From positions 372,001 to 436,000 of the forward strand of contig NZ_SZVW01000002.1 in the NCBI RefSeq assembly GCF_007655005.1: a stretch of DNA of 64,000 nt. Direction: 5' to 3'. The stretch comes from Streptomyces tibetensis (GTDB taxonomy: Bacteria; Actinomycetota; Actinomycetes; Streptomycetales; Streptomycetaceae). The translations under genes and the position numbers were made by a program. The notes below the pieces were generated by a model, which saw only the letters and a list, made by a program, of their open reading frames with translations, had not been told where the DNA came from and searched no databases. Below are positions 43,966-52,622 of this stretch, one piece after another; position 1 is the first letter of the stretch, and the number at the start of each line of letters is the position of its first letter.

Positions 43966-44937
43966 ATGCGCACACGACGATCCGTACGACACCCCGTCCC
44001 GGCCCTGGCCGCGCTCCTGCTCGCGGCCGCCCTGGCCCTCACGGGGTGCAGCGCCGGGGACGACGCCTCGGGCGGCAGCAGCTCCGCCGACCGCGGGGCG
44101 GACGGCAAGGGCGTCTCGGGCGAGGCCGCCCCCGGCGGGACCGGAAGCGGCGCCAAGGCCACGGCGCCGCCGAAGCTCGCCACGAGCCACATCATCCGCA
44201 CGGCCTCCCTGACCGTGCGGGTCAAGGACGTCCCCAAGGCCCTGGACCAGGCCCGCACCGGCGTGGAGAACGCGGGCGGCTACGTCGGCAACGAGACGAC
44301 CACCCGGGACGCCGGGGGCCACGAGCGCACCCGGGTCGTGCTGCGCGTGCCCGTCGAGAAGTACGAGGAGGTCCTCGCCGACCTGGAGGGCTCCGGCAAG
44401 CTCCTCGACCGCAGCGCGAAGGCCGAGGACGTCACCGACCAGGTCGTGGACGTGGAGAGCCGGATCAAGACGCAGCGCGCCAGCGTGGCCCGGATCCGCG
44501 AGCTGATGGACCAGGCCACCAAGCTCAGTGACGTGGTGACCCTGGAGGGCGAGCTGAGCACCCGCCAGGCCGACCTGGAGGCGCTGCTCGCCCGGCAGAC
44601 GTCGCTGAAGGACCGCACCAGCCTGGCCACCATCACCCTGTCGCTGTCCGAGACCCCGGTGAAGAAGGAGGCGAAGGACGACGATCCCGGGTTCGTGGAC
44701 GCGCTCGCGGGCGGCTGGAGCGCCTTCGTGACGATGCTGCGCTGGCTCGCCGTGGCGTTCGGGGCGGTCCTGCCGTTCGCGGCGGTGGCCGCGCTGGTCG
44801 TCTGGCTGTGGCTGCGCGTCGTACGTCCCCGTCTGCCGCGCCGCCCCGCGCCCGCGGCGACCGCGCTGGGCCCGCTGCCGACGGCCCGGCCGGCGCCGGA
44901 GTCCGCGCAGCCGGGAACGCCGGGTGAGCGGGACTGA
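43966..44937 (+). CDS. DUF4349 lipoprotein
   Basis: This 323-residue protein has a lipoprotein signal with lipobox ALTGC, a Ser/Gly-rich stretch, then the DUF4349 domain (TASLTVRVKDVPKALDQA; a long coiled-coil helix KTQRASVARIRELMDQ). A C-terminal membrane helix (VAFGAVLPFAAVAALVVWLWL) gives it a second anchor. Function is unknown. It is divergent from hemY, and an AT-poor gap of 158 bases separates the starts. Confidence 0.9.
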   Translation: MRTRRSVRHPVPALAALLLAAALALTGCSAGDDASGGSSSADRGADGKGVSGEAAPGGTGSGAKATAPPKLATSHIIRTASLTVRVKDVPKALDQARTGVENAGGYVGNETTTRDAGGHERTRVVLRVPVEKYEEVLADLEGSGKLLDRSAKAEDVTDQVVDVESRIKTQRASVARIRELMDQATKLSDVVTLEGELSTRQADLEALLARQTSLKDRTSLATITLSLSETPVKKEAKDDDPGFVDALAGGWSAFVTMLRWLAVAFGAVLPFAAVAALVVWLWLRVVRPRLPRRPAPAATALGPLPTARPAPESAQPGTPGERD

Positions 44938-44964
44938 AATGCCCTGCTCCCGTAGCGTGTTCGC

Positions 44965-46392
44965 ATGAACCTGAGCCGTGCACGGGAGCGACTGGTCGTC
45001 ATCGGCGGTGACGCCGCGGGCATGTCCGCGGCGTCACAGGCGCGCCGCCTGAAGGGCCCCGGCGAGCTGGAGATCGTGGCGTTCGAACGGGGCCACTTCA
45101 CGTCGTACTCGGCGTGCGGCATCCCCTACTGGGTGGGTGGCGACGTCACCGAACGGGACGAGCTCGTCGCCCGCACCCCCGAGGAGCACCGCGCCCGGGA
45201 CATCGACCTGCGCCTGCGTACCGAGGTGACGGAGCTCGACCTCGACCGGCAGCGGGTACGCGCGCGTGACGTCGACTCCGGCGAGGAGGCCTGGACGTCT
45301 TACGACAAGCTGGTGCTCGCGACCGGGGCCCGGCCGATCCGGCCGGACATGCCCGGGGCGGACGCCGCCGGGGTGCACGGTGTGCAGACGCTGGACGACG
45401 GCCAGGCGCTCCTCGACACGCTGGAGCACACGCGTGGCCGTCGCGCGGTGGTGGTCGGGGCCGGCTACATCGGCGTGGAGATGGCCGAGGCGCTCATCAA
45501 GCGCGGCTACGAGGTGACGGTCGTCAACCGCGGCAGCGAGCCCATGTCGACCCTCGACCCCGACATGGGCTGCCTGGTGCACGAGGCCATGGAGGGCCTG
45601 GGCATCACGATGGTGAACGACGCCGAGGTCACGAAGATCCTGACCGGCGAGGGGGGCACCTCCCCGCTCGAGCGAAGCCGAGAGCTCGGGGGAGGCCGGG
45701 TGCGGGCGGTGGTCACCCAGGACCGCGAGTTCCTGGCGGACGTCGTCGTGCTCGGTATCGGCGTCCGCCCCGAGACGACCCTCGCGCGCGCCGCCGGCCT
45801 CCCCCTCGGCCCGCACGGCGGTCTGCTCACGGACCGCTCGATGCGGGTGCGCGGCCAGGAGAACATCTGGGCCGGCGGCGACTGCGTCGAGGTCCTCGAC
45901 CTGGTCTCGGGCCAGGAGCGGCACATCCCGCTCGGCACGCACGCCAACAAACACGGCCAGGTCATCGGCACCAACGCCGGCGGCGGCTACGCCACCTTCC
46001 CGGGTGTGGTCGGCACGGCGGTCAGCAAGGTCTGCGACCTGGAGATCGCCCGCACGGGCCTGCGCGAGAAGGACGCCCACCGCGTCGGGCTGCGCTTCGA
46101 GTCGGTCACCATCGAGTCGACCAGCCGCGCGGGTTACTACCCGAACGCCTCCCCCATGACGGTCAAGATGCTCGCCGAGCACCGCACGGGCCGTCTCCTC
46201 GGCGTCCAGATCGTCGGCCGGGAGGGCGCGGGCAAGCGGGTCGACATCGCGGCCGTCGCCCTCACGGCAGGCATGACGGTGGAACAGATGACCGCCCTGG
46301 ACCTCGGCTACGCGCCCCCGTTCTCCCCGGTCTGGGACCCGATCCTGGTGGCGGCCCGCAAGGCGTCGGCGAAGATCCGCGGCACCTCGTAA
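44965..46392 (+). CDS. FAD/NAD(P)-disulfide oxidoreductase (CoA-disulfide reductase/NADH oxidase type)
   Basis: This 475-residue flavoprotein has the first Rossmann motif VVIGGDAAGMSAA, a second one for NAD(P)H (VVVGAGYIGVEMAE), and the single active Cys in YSACGIPYWVG, as in CoA-disulfide reductases and persulfide reductases. It probably keeps a low-molecular-weight thiol or persulfide reduced. Residues SPLERSRELGG are encoded by an inserted palindrome (45651-45695) and are absent from the normal fold. It starts 27 bases after the DUF4349 gene. Confidence 0.92.
   Translation: MNLSRARERLVVIGGDAAGMSAASQARRLKGPGELEIVAFERGHFTSYSACGIPYWVGGDVTERDELVARTPEEHRARDIDLRLRTEVTELDLDRQRVRARDVDSGEEAWTSYDKLVLATGARPIRPDMPGADAAGVHGVQTLDDGQALLDTLEHTRGRRAVVVGAGYIGVEMAEALIKRGYEVTVVNRGSEPMSTLDPDMGCLVHEAMEGLGITMVNDAEVTKILTGEGGTSPLERSRELGGGRVRAVVTQDREFLADVVVLGIGVRPETTLARAAGLPLGPHGGLLTDRSMRVRGQENIWAGGDCVEVLDLVSGQERHIPLGTHANKHGQVIGTNAGGGYATFPGVVGTAVSKVCDLEIARTGLREKDAHRVGLRFESVTIESTSRAGYYPNASPMTVKMLAEHRTGRLLGVQIVGREGAGKRVDIAAVALTAGMTVEQMTALDLGYAPPFSPVWDPILVAARKASAKIRGTS
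45651..45695. repeat. In-frame palindromic insertion, copy 2
   Basis: This element (start GGGGGGCACCTCCCCGCTCG, end GGGGGAGG) shares the central GCTCGAGCG-AGCCGAGAG with copy 1 at 27691-27729. It is in frame and adds about 12 residues on a surface loop between the NAD domain strands. Confidence 0.8.
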
Positions 46393-46404
46393 CGGGGCGG
46401 GGTC

Positions 46405-46475
46405 TTCAGGGGCGCGGGGAACCGCGCGACAAGCCACAGAGGTCGCGCACCCGGCGACGACCCCGCACCCCCACG
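46405..46475 (+). repeat. Dispersed 3'-end element, copy B (short form)
   Basis: It has the outer blocks AGGGGCGCGGGGAACCGCGC and GCGACAAGCCACA but lacks the central ATATGCGGCTCCGCCGCG of the other copies. It lies about 10 bases from the stop of the small gene at 46485-46817 and has the same orientation relative to that gene as the other copies have to theirs. Confidence 0.7.
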
Positions 46476-46484
46476 GCGAAGCCC

Positions 46485-46817
46485 TTACGCAGTCCCCGCC
46501 GTACCGTTGATCCGGTCGATCGCCTGCCTCGCCTGCTCCGCCGGCGGCCGCGACGGCAACGAGGACACCGACGCCGAAGCGGCCGTCACCGCCGGCGGCT
46601 GCTCCCCCGCCGGCTTCGCGTGCGACGCCACGCGGGTCGACCGCAACCGGTGGCTCACCGCCTCCTCCAGCGTCACGGGCCGCCGCAACTGGGTCGCCAG
46701 CCGCCCCGCCTCCTGGCCCAGGCGGGCCACGTCCTCCCAGGGCAGCCGCACCACCAGCGTCAGCTCCGCCTCGCCGTCGGGCAGTGCGTGCATCGCGGGA
46801 GTACCTCGGTCGTTCAT
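46485..46817 (-). CDS. Small hypothetical protein
   Basis: This 110-residue protein starts at ATG 46817 after AGGAACAGGCG. The first 60 residues form a mixed segment (ELTLVVRLPWEDVARLGQEAGRLATQLRRPV) and a short helix; the second half is Pro/Ser/Ala-rich with a helix at the end (EQARQAIDRING). No family is recognised and no membrane or secretion signal is seen. It is convergent with the FAD oxidoreductase. Confidence 0.65.
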   Translation of the reverse strand: MNDRGTPAMHALPDGEAELTLVVRLPWEDVARLGQEAGRLATQLRRPVTLEEAVSHRLRSTRVASHAKPAGEQPPAVTAASASVSSLPSRPPAEQARQAIDRINGTAGTA

Positions 46818-46945
46818 CGCCTGTTCCTCACGTCGGCCCCGCGACCCGCCTTCCCCGCGCCGCGGGCGGTTGCCGACACATACGCACCCCCCGGCGGCTG
46901 CGTTCAGCACCGCACCCTTTTGTCCACCGGCACCACAGTGCGGGC

Positions 46946-47082
46946 TCATGGGCCCTGCGGGGAGCCGTCCGTGGGCAGCAGCAGGACGTAACGGAGTTCC
47001 TGCCGGTAGGCGGGGAGCATGACCTGCGAGGTGACGGTGATCGTCCACGCGCCGATCTTTCCCACGGGGCTGCCGTGGCTGT
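46946..47082 (-). pseudogene. 3' remnant of an unidentified gene
   Basis: On the - strand an open frame ends with TGA at 46948-46946 and reads GKIGAWTITVTSQVMLPAYR upstream, continuing to YVLLLPTDGSPQGP. It looks like a real protein C-terminus with beta strands, but there is no start codon, ribosome site or N-terminal part; the frame meets the MFS remnant at about 47080. The original protein is not identified. Confidence 0.45.
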
Positions 47083-47291
47083 CCCGGGCGGTGCCGCGGG
47101 CGCGACGGGCCGGAGCCTATGTGATCGCCGCCTCGATGATCGGCGGGGTGGCCGCCGGGCCGGTGCTGGGCAAGGGCATCGAACTGGCCGGTGTCGACGC
47201 CGTACCGATGCTGCTGGCCCTGCCCGCGGCCGGCTGTCTCGCGGCCACCTGGTGGCTGATCCGGGCCACCGGGGACCGCCCGCCGTCCTGA
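47080..47291 (+). pseudogene. 3' remnant of an MFS-type transporter
   Basis: The last 70 residues of this frame (RAGAYVIAASMIGGVAAGP, then VDAVPMLLALPAAGCLAATW) look like the last two membrane helices of a major-facilitator exporter. No N-terminal part exists; the frame's first ATG (47019) would read through the other remnant. It therefore looks truncated by deletion. Confidence 0.5.
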
Positions 47292-47356
47292 ACCGCGAAC
47301 GCGCTCACGCGAGGGGCTGTCCTCTGTACGAGAACGCCGGGCGGGCCCGGGCCGCC

Positions 47357-48424
47357 TCAGCGCGCGGTCAGCGTGTGCACGTGCTCCACGAGCCGCGTCA
47401 GCGCGTCCGGGTCCGTGGACGGCATGACGCCGTGGCCGAGGTTGAAGACGTGGCCGTCCAGGTCCTTCGCCGAGTCCAGGACCTCGCGGGTCTTGGCCTC
47501 GACGGCCTCCGTCGGGGCGAACAGCACCGTCGGGTCGAGGTTGCCCTGGAGTGCCTTGCCGGGACCGACCCGGCGGGCGGCCTCGTCCATCGGGACACGC
47601 CAGTCGACGCCCACGACGTCCGCGCCGGCCTCGCCCATGAGGCCCAGCAGCTCGCCGGTGCCGACACCGAAGTGGATGCGCGGCACGCCGTAGCCGGCCA
47701 CGGCCTCGAAGACCTTCGCCGAGGCCGGCAGCACCGAGCGGCGGTAGTCGACGGGGGCGAGCGCACCGGCCCAGGAGTCGAACAGCTGGACCGCCGAGGC
47801 ACCCGCCTCGATCTGCACCTTGAGGAACGCGGCGGTGATGTCCGCGAGGCGGTCGAGCAGGTCGGTCCACAGCTCGGGGTCGCCGTACATCATCGCCTTG
47901 GCGTTCTCGTACGTGCGGGACGGGCCGCCCTCGACGAGGTAGCTGGCGAGGGTGAAGGGCGCGCCGGCGAAGCCGATGAGGGGCGTGGCGCCGAGCTCGC
48001 GGGTGAGCAGACCGATGGCCTCGGTGACGTAGGAGACGTCCTCGGGGGTCAGGTCGCGCAGCTGCGCGAGGTCCTCCCGGGTGCGGATCGGGCGCTCGAC
48101 GACCGGGCCGACGCCGGGCTTGATGTCGAGGTCGATGCCGATGGCCTTGAGCGGGACGACGATGTCGCTGAAGTAGATCGCCGCATCCACGCCGTGCCGG
48201 CGCACCGGCTGGAGCGTGATCTCGGTGACCAGGTCGGGCCGCATGCAGGACTCGAGCATCGGGATGCCCTCGCGCACCTTGCGGTACTCCGGCAGTGAGC
48301 GCCCGGCCTGCCGCATGAACCACACCGGCGTGTGCGGCACGGGCTCGCGCCGGCAGGCCTTGAGGAAGGCGGAGTCGTATGCGGCGGACGGCTGCTGGGC
48401 CCGAGGGGCGTCGTTGGCACTCAC
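47357..48424 (-). CDS. hemE: Uroporphyrinogen decarboxylase
   Basis: HemE decarboxylates uroporphyrinogen III to coproporphyrinogen III, feeding the HemY/HemQ enzymes encoded nearby. The 355-residue protein has the signatures [16 protein letters not shown] (N-terminal, with the substrate-binding Arg), IYFSDIVVP (catalytic Asp) and FNLGHGVMP. The GTG at 48424 lies 102 bases from the divergent DUF3000 gene. Confidence 0.97.
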   Translation of the reverse strand: MSANDAPRAQQPSAAYDSAFLKACRREPVPHTPVWFMRQAGRSLPEYRKVREGIPMLESCMRPDLVTEITLQPVRRHGVDAAIYFSDIVVPLKAIGIDLDIKPGVGPVVERPIRTREDLAQLRDLTPEDVSYVTEAIGLLTRELGATPLIGFAGAPFTLASYLVEGGPSRTYENAKAMMYGDPELWTDLLDRLADITAAFLKVQIEAGASAVQLFDSWAGALAPVDYRRSVLPASAKVFEAVAGYGVPRIHFGVGTGELLGLMGEAGADVVGVDWRVPMDEAARRVGPGKALQGNLDPTVLFAPTEAVEAKTREVLDSAKDLDGHVFNLGHGVMPSTDPDALTRLVEHVHTLTAR

Positions 48425-48526
48425 GGGCCCAAGTTTCGCACGCCGCAGAACGGCGTGATTCAGCCCCTGGGCAGGCGCGGGGTGTCTAGCCCCACACCCG
48501 GGCTCCGGTCCCCGTAATCTTCCCGC

Positions 48527-49201
48527 ATGGCTGCGGCTCAGGGACGACTGTCGGACGGCGCTGGCGGAATGGACGAAGCGAAGGACACCGAGAACGACCG
48601 GCGGGAGGCGGACTCCGCCCCGCTGCCCTTCCGGGCCGCCGTCGACGCGCTCAAGGCGGCGCGGCTGCGGCCTCAGATCGAGGTCGAGCCGACGCCCCCG
48701 CCGAGGCGGCTCGCTCCTCACAGCTACGCGCTGGAGGCGGCGGTCGTCGACGGCGACCAGGACCTGGCCGACGGCCGGCTGGTGCTGCTGCACGACCCGG
48801 CCGGGCACGACGCCTGGCGGGGCACCTTCCGGCTGGTGACGCTGGTGCGTGCGGAGCTGGAGCCGGAGATGGCGGCGGACCCGCTGCTGCCGGAGGTGTG
48901 CTGGTCCTGGCTGACCGGCGCGCTCCAGGCACGCGGGCTGACCTACGGGGAGCCGAGCGGCACGGTCACGCGCGCGAGCTCCCACTACTTCGGTGGGCTC
49001 TCGGCGCGCCCGGCGGCCTCGCAGATCGAGATCCGCGCGTCGTGGACGCCGCGCGAGGGCCTGGGCGGGGTCCCGGACACGGCCGCGCACCTGGCCGCCT
49101 GGTGCGATCTGCTCGCCCAGATCGCGGGGCTGCCCCCGGCCGTTCCCGGAGACGCGTCGGTGGTGACGCTGCCCCAGCGGCGAGGACCGCAGTCCCGCTG
49201 A
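48527..49201 (+). CDS. DUF3000 protein
   Basis: This 224-residue actinobacterial protein has no known function. The domain begins at [24 protein letters not shown] and includes [21 protein letters not shown]. It is always found near hemE in the streptomycetes I recall. It starts at an ATG; a second in-frame ATG at 48569 is possible. Confidence 0.9.
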   Translation: MAAAQGRLSDGAGGMDEAKDTENDRREADSAPLPFRAAVDALKAARLRPQIEVEPTPPPRRLAPHSYALEAAVVDGDQDLADGRLVLLHDPAGHDAWRGTFRLVTLVRAELEPEMAADPLLPEVCWSWLTGALQARGLTYGEPSGTVTRASSHYFGGLSARPAASQIEIRASWTPREGLGGVPDTAAHLAAWCDLLAQIAGLPPAVPGDASVVTLPQRRGPQSR

Positions 49202-49230
49202 CCGGCCCCTGACCTCCCCGAACGCCCCCT

Positions 49231-49267
49231 GACCGCCCCGCACTGATCGACCTTGTGCGGGGCGGTC
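49231..49267. terminator. 13-bp terminator after DUF3000
   Basis: GACCGCCCCGCAC (49231-49243) and GTGCGGGGCGGTC (49255-49267) are exact inverted repeats with an 11-base loop. Confidence 0.85.
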
Positions 49268-49543
49268 AACCATGTCCGGTCGACGATCACACCTGAGTAC
49301 CCCTCTTGGCCGAATCACTTTGTCGATACGGCCACTTTCGACCGCGTATCGACGCAGACCGAAACCGTTCGACCTTCGAATGATCGACCGCGTGTCCGAA
49401 TTGCACGGATTGTTATCACCGATTCGTGATCATTCTCTAAAGGCGGACGGGTTCGGTGCCGAAGACGACTGTGACCTTGAAAGCACGGTTCGTCCCGGCT
49501 TCACCCCCACGAGCCGGCCCCGTCCCGCACCCCAGGAGGCCTG
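49268..49543 (+). promoter_or_regulatory. AT-rich promoter region of the response regulator gene
   Basis: With the terminator this gap is 342 bases and contains no gene. It is much less GC-rich than its surroundings, especially 49370-49445, which suggests a strong or complex promoter; TTGCAC (49403-49408 region) is a possible -35, but no matching -10 is clear. AGGAGG is at 49534-49539. Confidence 0.35.
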
Positions 49544-50206
49544 GTGTCCGTTCTCCTCGAGCAGCCCGCAAGCCTGGTCGCCTACCGCCCGAACAAGCCC
49601 ACCGCCATGGTGGTCGTGGCCGACCCGCGCGTCCGCTCCACCGTCACCCGCCACCTGTGGGCGCTCGGTGTGCGCGACGTCATCGAGGCCTCGTCCATCG
49701 CGGAGGCTCGTCCCCGCATCGGCAACCCCCGCGACATCTGTGTCGCAGACGTCCACCTGCCGGATGGCTCCGGCCTCACGCTGCTGTCGGAGACCCGCGC
49801 GGCGGGCTGGCCCAACGGGCTCGCCCTCTCCGCCGCCGACGACATCGGTGCCGTGCGCAACGCACTCGCCGGCGGCGTGAAGGGTTACGTCGTCACCGGC
49901 ACCCGTACCAACGTCGGGCTCCCCACCCGGCCGGGCGCCGCCCCCATCGGCGCCGCCGCCGCGCGACTGCACCGCCGCCCCCCGGGTGCCCCGAGCCACC
50001 CGGGCGGCTACCGCGAACTGTCCGGCCGCGAGGTCGAGGTGCTGCGGCTGGTCGCGGAGGGCCAGTCGAACAAGGCGATCGGCGTCTCGATGGGCCTGTC
50101 CGCCCTGACCGTCAAGAGCCACCTCGCCCGCATCGCCCGCAAGCTCGGCACGGGCGACCGCGCCGGCATGGTCGCGGTGGCACTGCGGACCGGGATCATC
50201 CACTGA
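49544..50206 (+). CDS. Orphan NarL/LuxR-type response regulator
   Basis: This 220-residue regulator has an N-terminal receiver domain, with the phosphoacceptor in VADVHLPDGSG, a Pro/Arg/Ala-rich linker (125-150) and a LuxR-type HTH (LSGREVEVLRLVAEGQSNKAI, then LTVKSHLARIARKL). The acidic pocket is reduced (VVVADPRVR), and the usual Lys-containing C-terminal strand is altered (GGVKGYVVTGT), so it may be regulated in an atypical way. No sensor kinase is adjacent. Confidence 0.9.
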   Translation: MSVLLEQPASLVAYRPNKPTAMVVVADPRVRSTVTRHLWALGVRDVIEASSIAEARPRIGNPRDICVADVHLPDGSGLTLLSETRAAGWPNGLALSAADDIGAVRNALAGGVKGYVVTGTRTNVGLPTRPGAAPIGAAAARLHRRPPGAPSHPGGYRELSGREVEVLRLVAEGQSNKAIGVSMGLSALTVKSHLARIARKLGTGDRAGMVAVALRTGIIH

Positions 50207-50332
50207 CCCGCTCCGCCGTGACCCCTCGTGATCATCCCCTCACGTGAGGCGGGACCGGCCGCCGGCCCCGTGCACGTCACTCACGGTTCGTGAACCCGCC
50301 GCTTCCCCGACATGACTGGTTTGCGACCCTCG

Positions 50333-50368
50333 AGCGCCCGCCGACGGAACGTTCCGTCGGCGGGCGCT
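50333..50368. terminator. Perfect 36-base palindrome
   Basis: AGCGCCCGCCGACGGAAC (50333-50350) is followed directly by its exact complement, GTTCCGTCGGCGGGCGCT (50351-50368), with no loop. It lies 127 bases after the regulator gene and 25 before the RNase D start. A terminator is most likely; it could also block RNase D transcription from upstream. Confidence 0.75.
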
Positions 50369-50393
50369 GTCCATACATGGATACCCTTGACAG

Positions 50394-51683
50394 GTGACCG
50401 ACGCCCACGACACCGCAGCAGACAGCTCACTGCGAACCACCGGAGGCGCCCCTCCGGACGACGGCGGATCTTCTGCTACGGAGGCGCCGATCCCTCTGCT
50501 CGAGCCGCGTGAGGGCATTCCGCCCGTCATCGCGGACGAGACCGCCCTGGCCCGGGTGATCGCCGCCTTCGAGGCGGGGTCCGGCCCCGTCGCCGTCGAC
50601 GCCGAGCGCGCGTCCGGCTACCGCTACGGGCAGCGCGCCTACCTCGTGCAGCTGCGCCGCGAGGGCGCCGGAACGGCCCTGATCGACCCCGTGGCCTGCC
50701 CCGACCTGTCCGCCCTCGGCGACGCCCTGTCCGGCGTCGAGTGGGTGCTGCACGCCGCCACCCAGGACCTGCCCTGCCTGCGCGAGATAGGCATGGTGCC
50801 GACGCGGCTGTTCGACACGGAGCTGGCCGGGCGGCTCGCCGGGTTCCCCCGGGTCGGCCTCGGCGCGATGGTCGAGAGCGTCCTGGGCTTCGTCCTGGAG
50901 AAGGGACACTCCGCCGTCGACTGGTCGACCCGGCCCCTGCCCGAGCCCTGGCTGCGCTACGCGGCGCTGGACGTGGAACTGCTCGTCGACCTGCGCGACG
51001 CGCTGGAGAAGGAGCTGGACCGGCAGGGCAAGCTGGAGTGGGCCCGCCAGGAGTTCGACGCGATCGCCTCGGCTCCGCCGCCCGAGCCCCGCAAGGACCC
51101 GTGGCGGCGTACGTCCGGCATGCACAAGGTGCGCCGGCGGCGGCAGCTGGCCGTCGTACGGGAGCTGTGGCAGACCCGGGACCGGATCGCGCAGCGGCGG
51201 GACGTGTCGCCGGGCAAGGTGCTCGGGGACGCGGCGATCGTCGAGGCGGCGCTGGCGGTTCCGGCCAATGTGCACGCGCTGGCCGCGTTGAACGGTTTCG
51301 GCCACCGCGTGGGCAAGCGGCAGCTGGAGCAGTGGCAGGCGGCCGTCGACCGGGCGAAGGCGCTGAGCGAGGCGCAGCTGCCGCAGCCGGGGCAGTCGGT
51401 GACCGGCCCTCCGCCGCCGCGCGCCTGGGCCGACAAGGACCCCGCGGCCGCGGCGCGGTTGTCCGCGGCCCGGGCCGGGGTGTCGGCGCTGGCCGAGCAG
51501 CTGAGCATGCCGCAGGAGAACCTGATCACACCGGACACGGTGCGGCGGGTGTGCTGGGAGCCTCCGGCGGTGGTGGATGCGGAGTCCGTCGCGGCGGCGC
51601 TGGCCGGGCACGGGGCGCGGCCGTGGCAGGTGGAGCAGGTGACGCCCGTGCTTGTGGAGGCGCTGTCCGTCAAGGAGGCGTAG
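50394..51683 (+). CDS. rnd: Ribonuclease D-family exonuclease
   Basis: This 429-residue 3'-5' exonuclease has the DEDD motifs VAVDAERASG (in place of the usual VDTE), HAATQDLPCL and YAALDVELLVDL, and a C-terminal HRDC domain (RQLAVVRELWQTRDRIAQRR, then PGKVLGDAAIVEAAL). It trims tRNA and other structured RNA ends. The GTG start has no ribosome site; a TGGATAC box (50378-50384) is 10 bases upstream, so the mRNA is probably leaderless. The product begins with an acidic disordered tail of about 45 residues. Confidence 0.93.
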   Translation: MTDAHDTAADSSLRTTGGAPPDDGGSSATEAPIPLLEPREGIPPVIADETALARVIAAFEAGSGPVAVDAERASGYRYGQRAYLVQLRREGAGTALIDPVACPDLSALGDALSGVEWVLHAATQDLPCLREIGMVPTRLFDTELAGRLAGFPRVGLGAMVESVLGFVLEKGHSAVDWSTRPLPEPWLRYAALDVELLVDLRDALEKELDRQGKLEWARQEFDAIASAPPPEPRKDPWRRTSGMHKVRRRRQLAVVRELWQTRDRIAQRRDVSPGKVLGDAAIVEAALAVPANVHALAALNGFGHRVGKRQLEQWQAAVDRAKALSEAQLPQPGQSVTGPPPPRAWADKDPAAAARLSAARAGVSALAEQLSMPQENLITPDTVRRVCWEPPAVVDAESVAAALAGHGARPWQVEQVTPVLVEALSVKEA

Positions 51684-51709
51684 CCGCCGTCGGCTTCCTC
51701 GTCGCACGG

Positions 51710-51784
51710 CGGCTGCGGGTGGTCTTCGGCTTGTCGCGCCCACGCGGCGGAGCCGCACATCGGCATGGTCCCGCGCCCCTAGGA
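51710..51784. repeat. Dispersed 3'-end element, copy C
   Basis: It contains CTTGTCGCGCCCACGCGGCG, GAGCCGCACATCGGCATGGT and CCCGCGCCCCTAGG, 27 bases after the RNase D stop, before the convergent permease. It matches copies A and D through the centre. Confidence 0.8.
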
Positions 51785-51791
51785 AGGGCGC

Positions 51792-52622
51792 CTACTTCGT
51801 GGCCCCTTGCGTGAAACCGTTGTAGATGAACCTCTGCAGGAACAGGAAGACGGCCAGCGTGGGGACGATCACCAGGATCGCGCCTGCCGAGATCGTCTCC
51901 CAGTGGGCGCCGAAGGGGCCCTTGAAGCGGAACAGCGACGTCGAGATCACGCCAAGATCCTCGGATGGCATGTAGAGGAAGGGGATGTAGAAGTCGTTGT
52001 AGACGGTGATCCCCTTCACGATCACGACCGTCGCGATCGCCGGTTTCAGCAGCGGGAAGATGATCTTGCGATAGACCGTGAAGGCGTTGGCGCCGTCCAG
52101 GCGGGCGGACTCGTCCAGTGAGACCGGGATGGACCGGACGAACTGCAGGAAGATGTAGATCGAGACGATGTCCGTGCCCGTATAGAGGGCGATCGGGGCC
52201 CACAGGCTGTCGAACATGCCGAAGCTGTTGACGATCTGGAAGGTGGCCACCTGAGTGGTCACACCCGGTACCAGCGCCGCGACCAGGAACAGGGCCAGGA
52301 CCGCCTTGCGGAAGCGGAAACGGAAGCGGTCGATGGCGTAGGCCGTCATCGAGCCGATGAGGACCGTGCCGCCGATGGCGACGACCAGGATGATCGCCGT
52401 GTTGCCGAAGGCCGAGAGCATCCGGCCGTCCTGGAACGCCGTCACGTAGTTGTGGAAGTTGAACGGGTCCTCGGGCAGCGCGAGCGCTCCGCTGCCGTCG
52501 GCCATCTCCCGCTCGGACTTCAGGGAGGTCAGGAACACCGCGGCGAGCGGGAGCAGGACCACCGCGGTCGCGGCGATCAGCGACAGGTACACGAGGACGC
52601 GGGTCACCGCGCGGCGGGTCAT
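51792..52622 (-). CDS. Sugar ABC transporter permease (MalG type), second locus
   Basis: This 276-residue membrane subunit of a CUT1 importer has six helices and the EAA loop (SLDESARLDGANAFTVYRKIIFP). It is the last gene of the three-gene operon and overlaps the other permease by four bases (ATGA). With the GH2 beta-mannosidase and LacI genes nearby, it probably carries a beta-mannoside. Confidence 0.93.
   Translation of the reverse strand: MTRRAVTRVLVYLSLIAATAVVLLPLAAVFLTSLKSEREMADGSGALALPEDPFNFHNYVTAFQDGRMLSAFGNTAIILVVAIGGTVLIGSMTAYAIDRFRFRFRKAVLALFLVAALVPGVTTQVATFQIVNSFGMFDSLWAPIALYTGTDIVSIYIFLQFVRSIPVSLDESARLDGANAFTVYRKIIFPLLKPAIATVVIVKGITVYNDFYIPFLYMPSEDLGVISTSLFRFKGPFGAHWETISAGAILVIVPTLAVFLFLQRFIYNGFTQGATK

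Noticed and set aside
49300..49450. A tRNA gene in the AT-rich gap
   Set aside because: A GTTCGA-like segment is present, but no cloverleaf stems or anticodon arm could be drawn.
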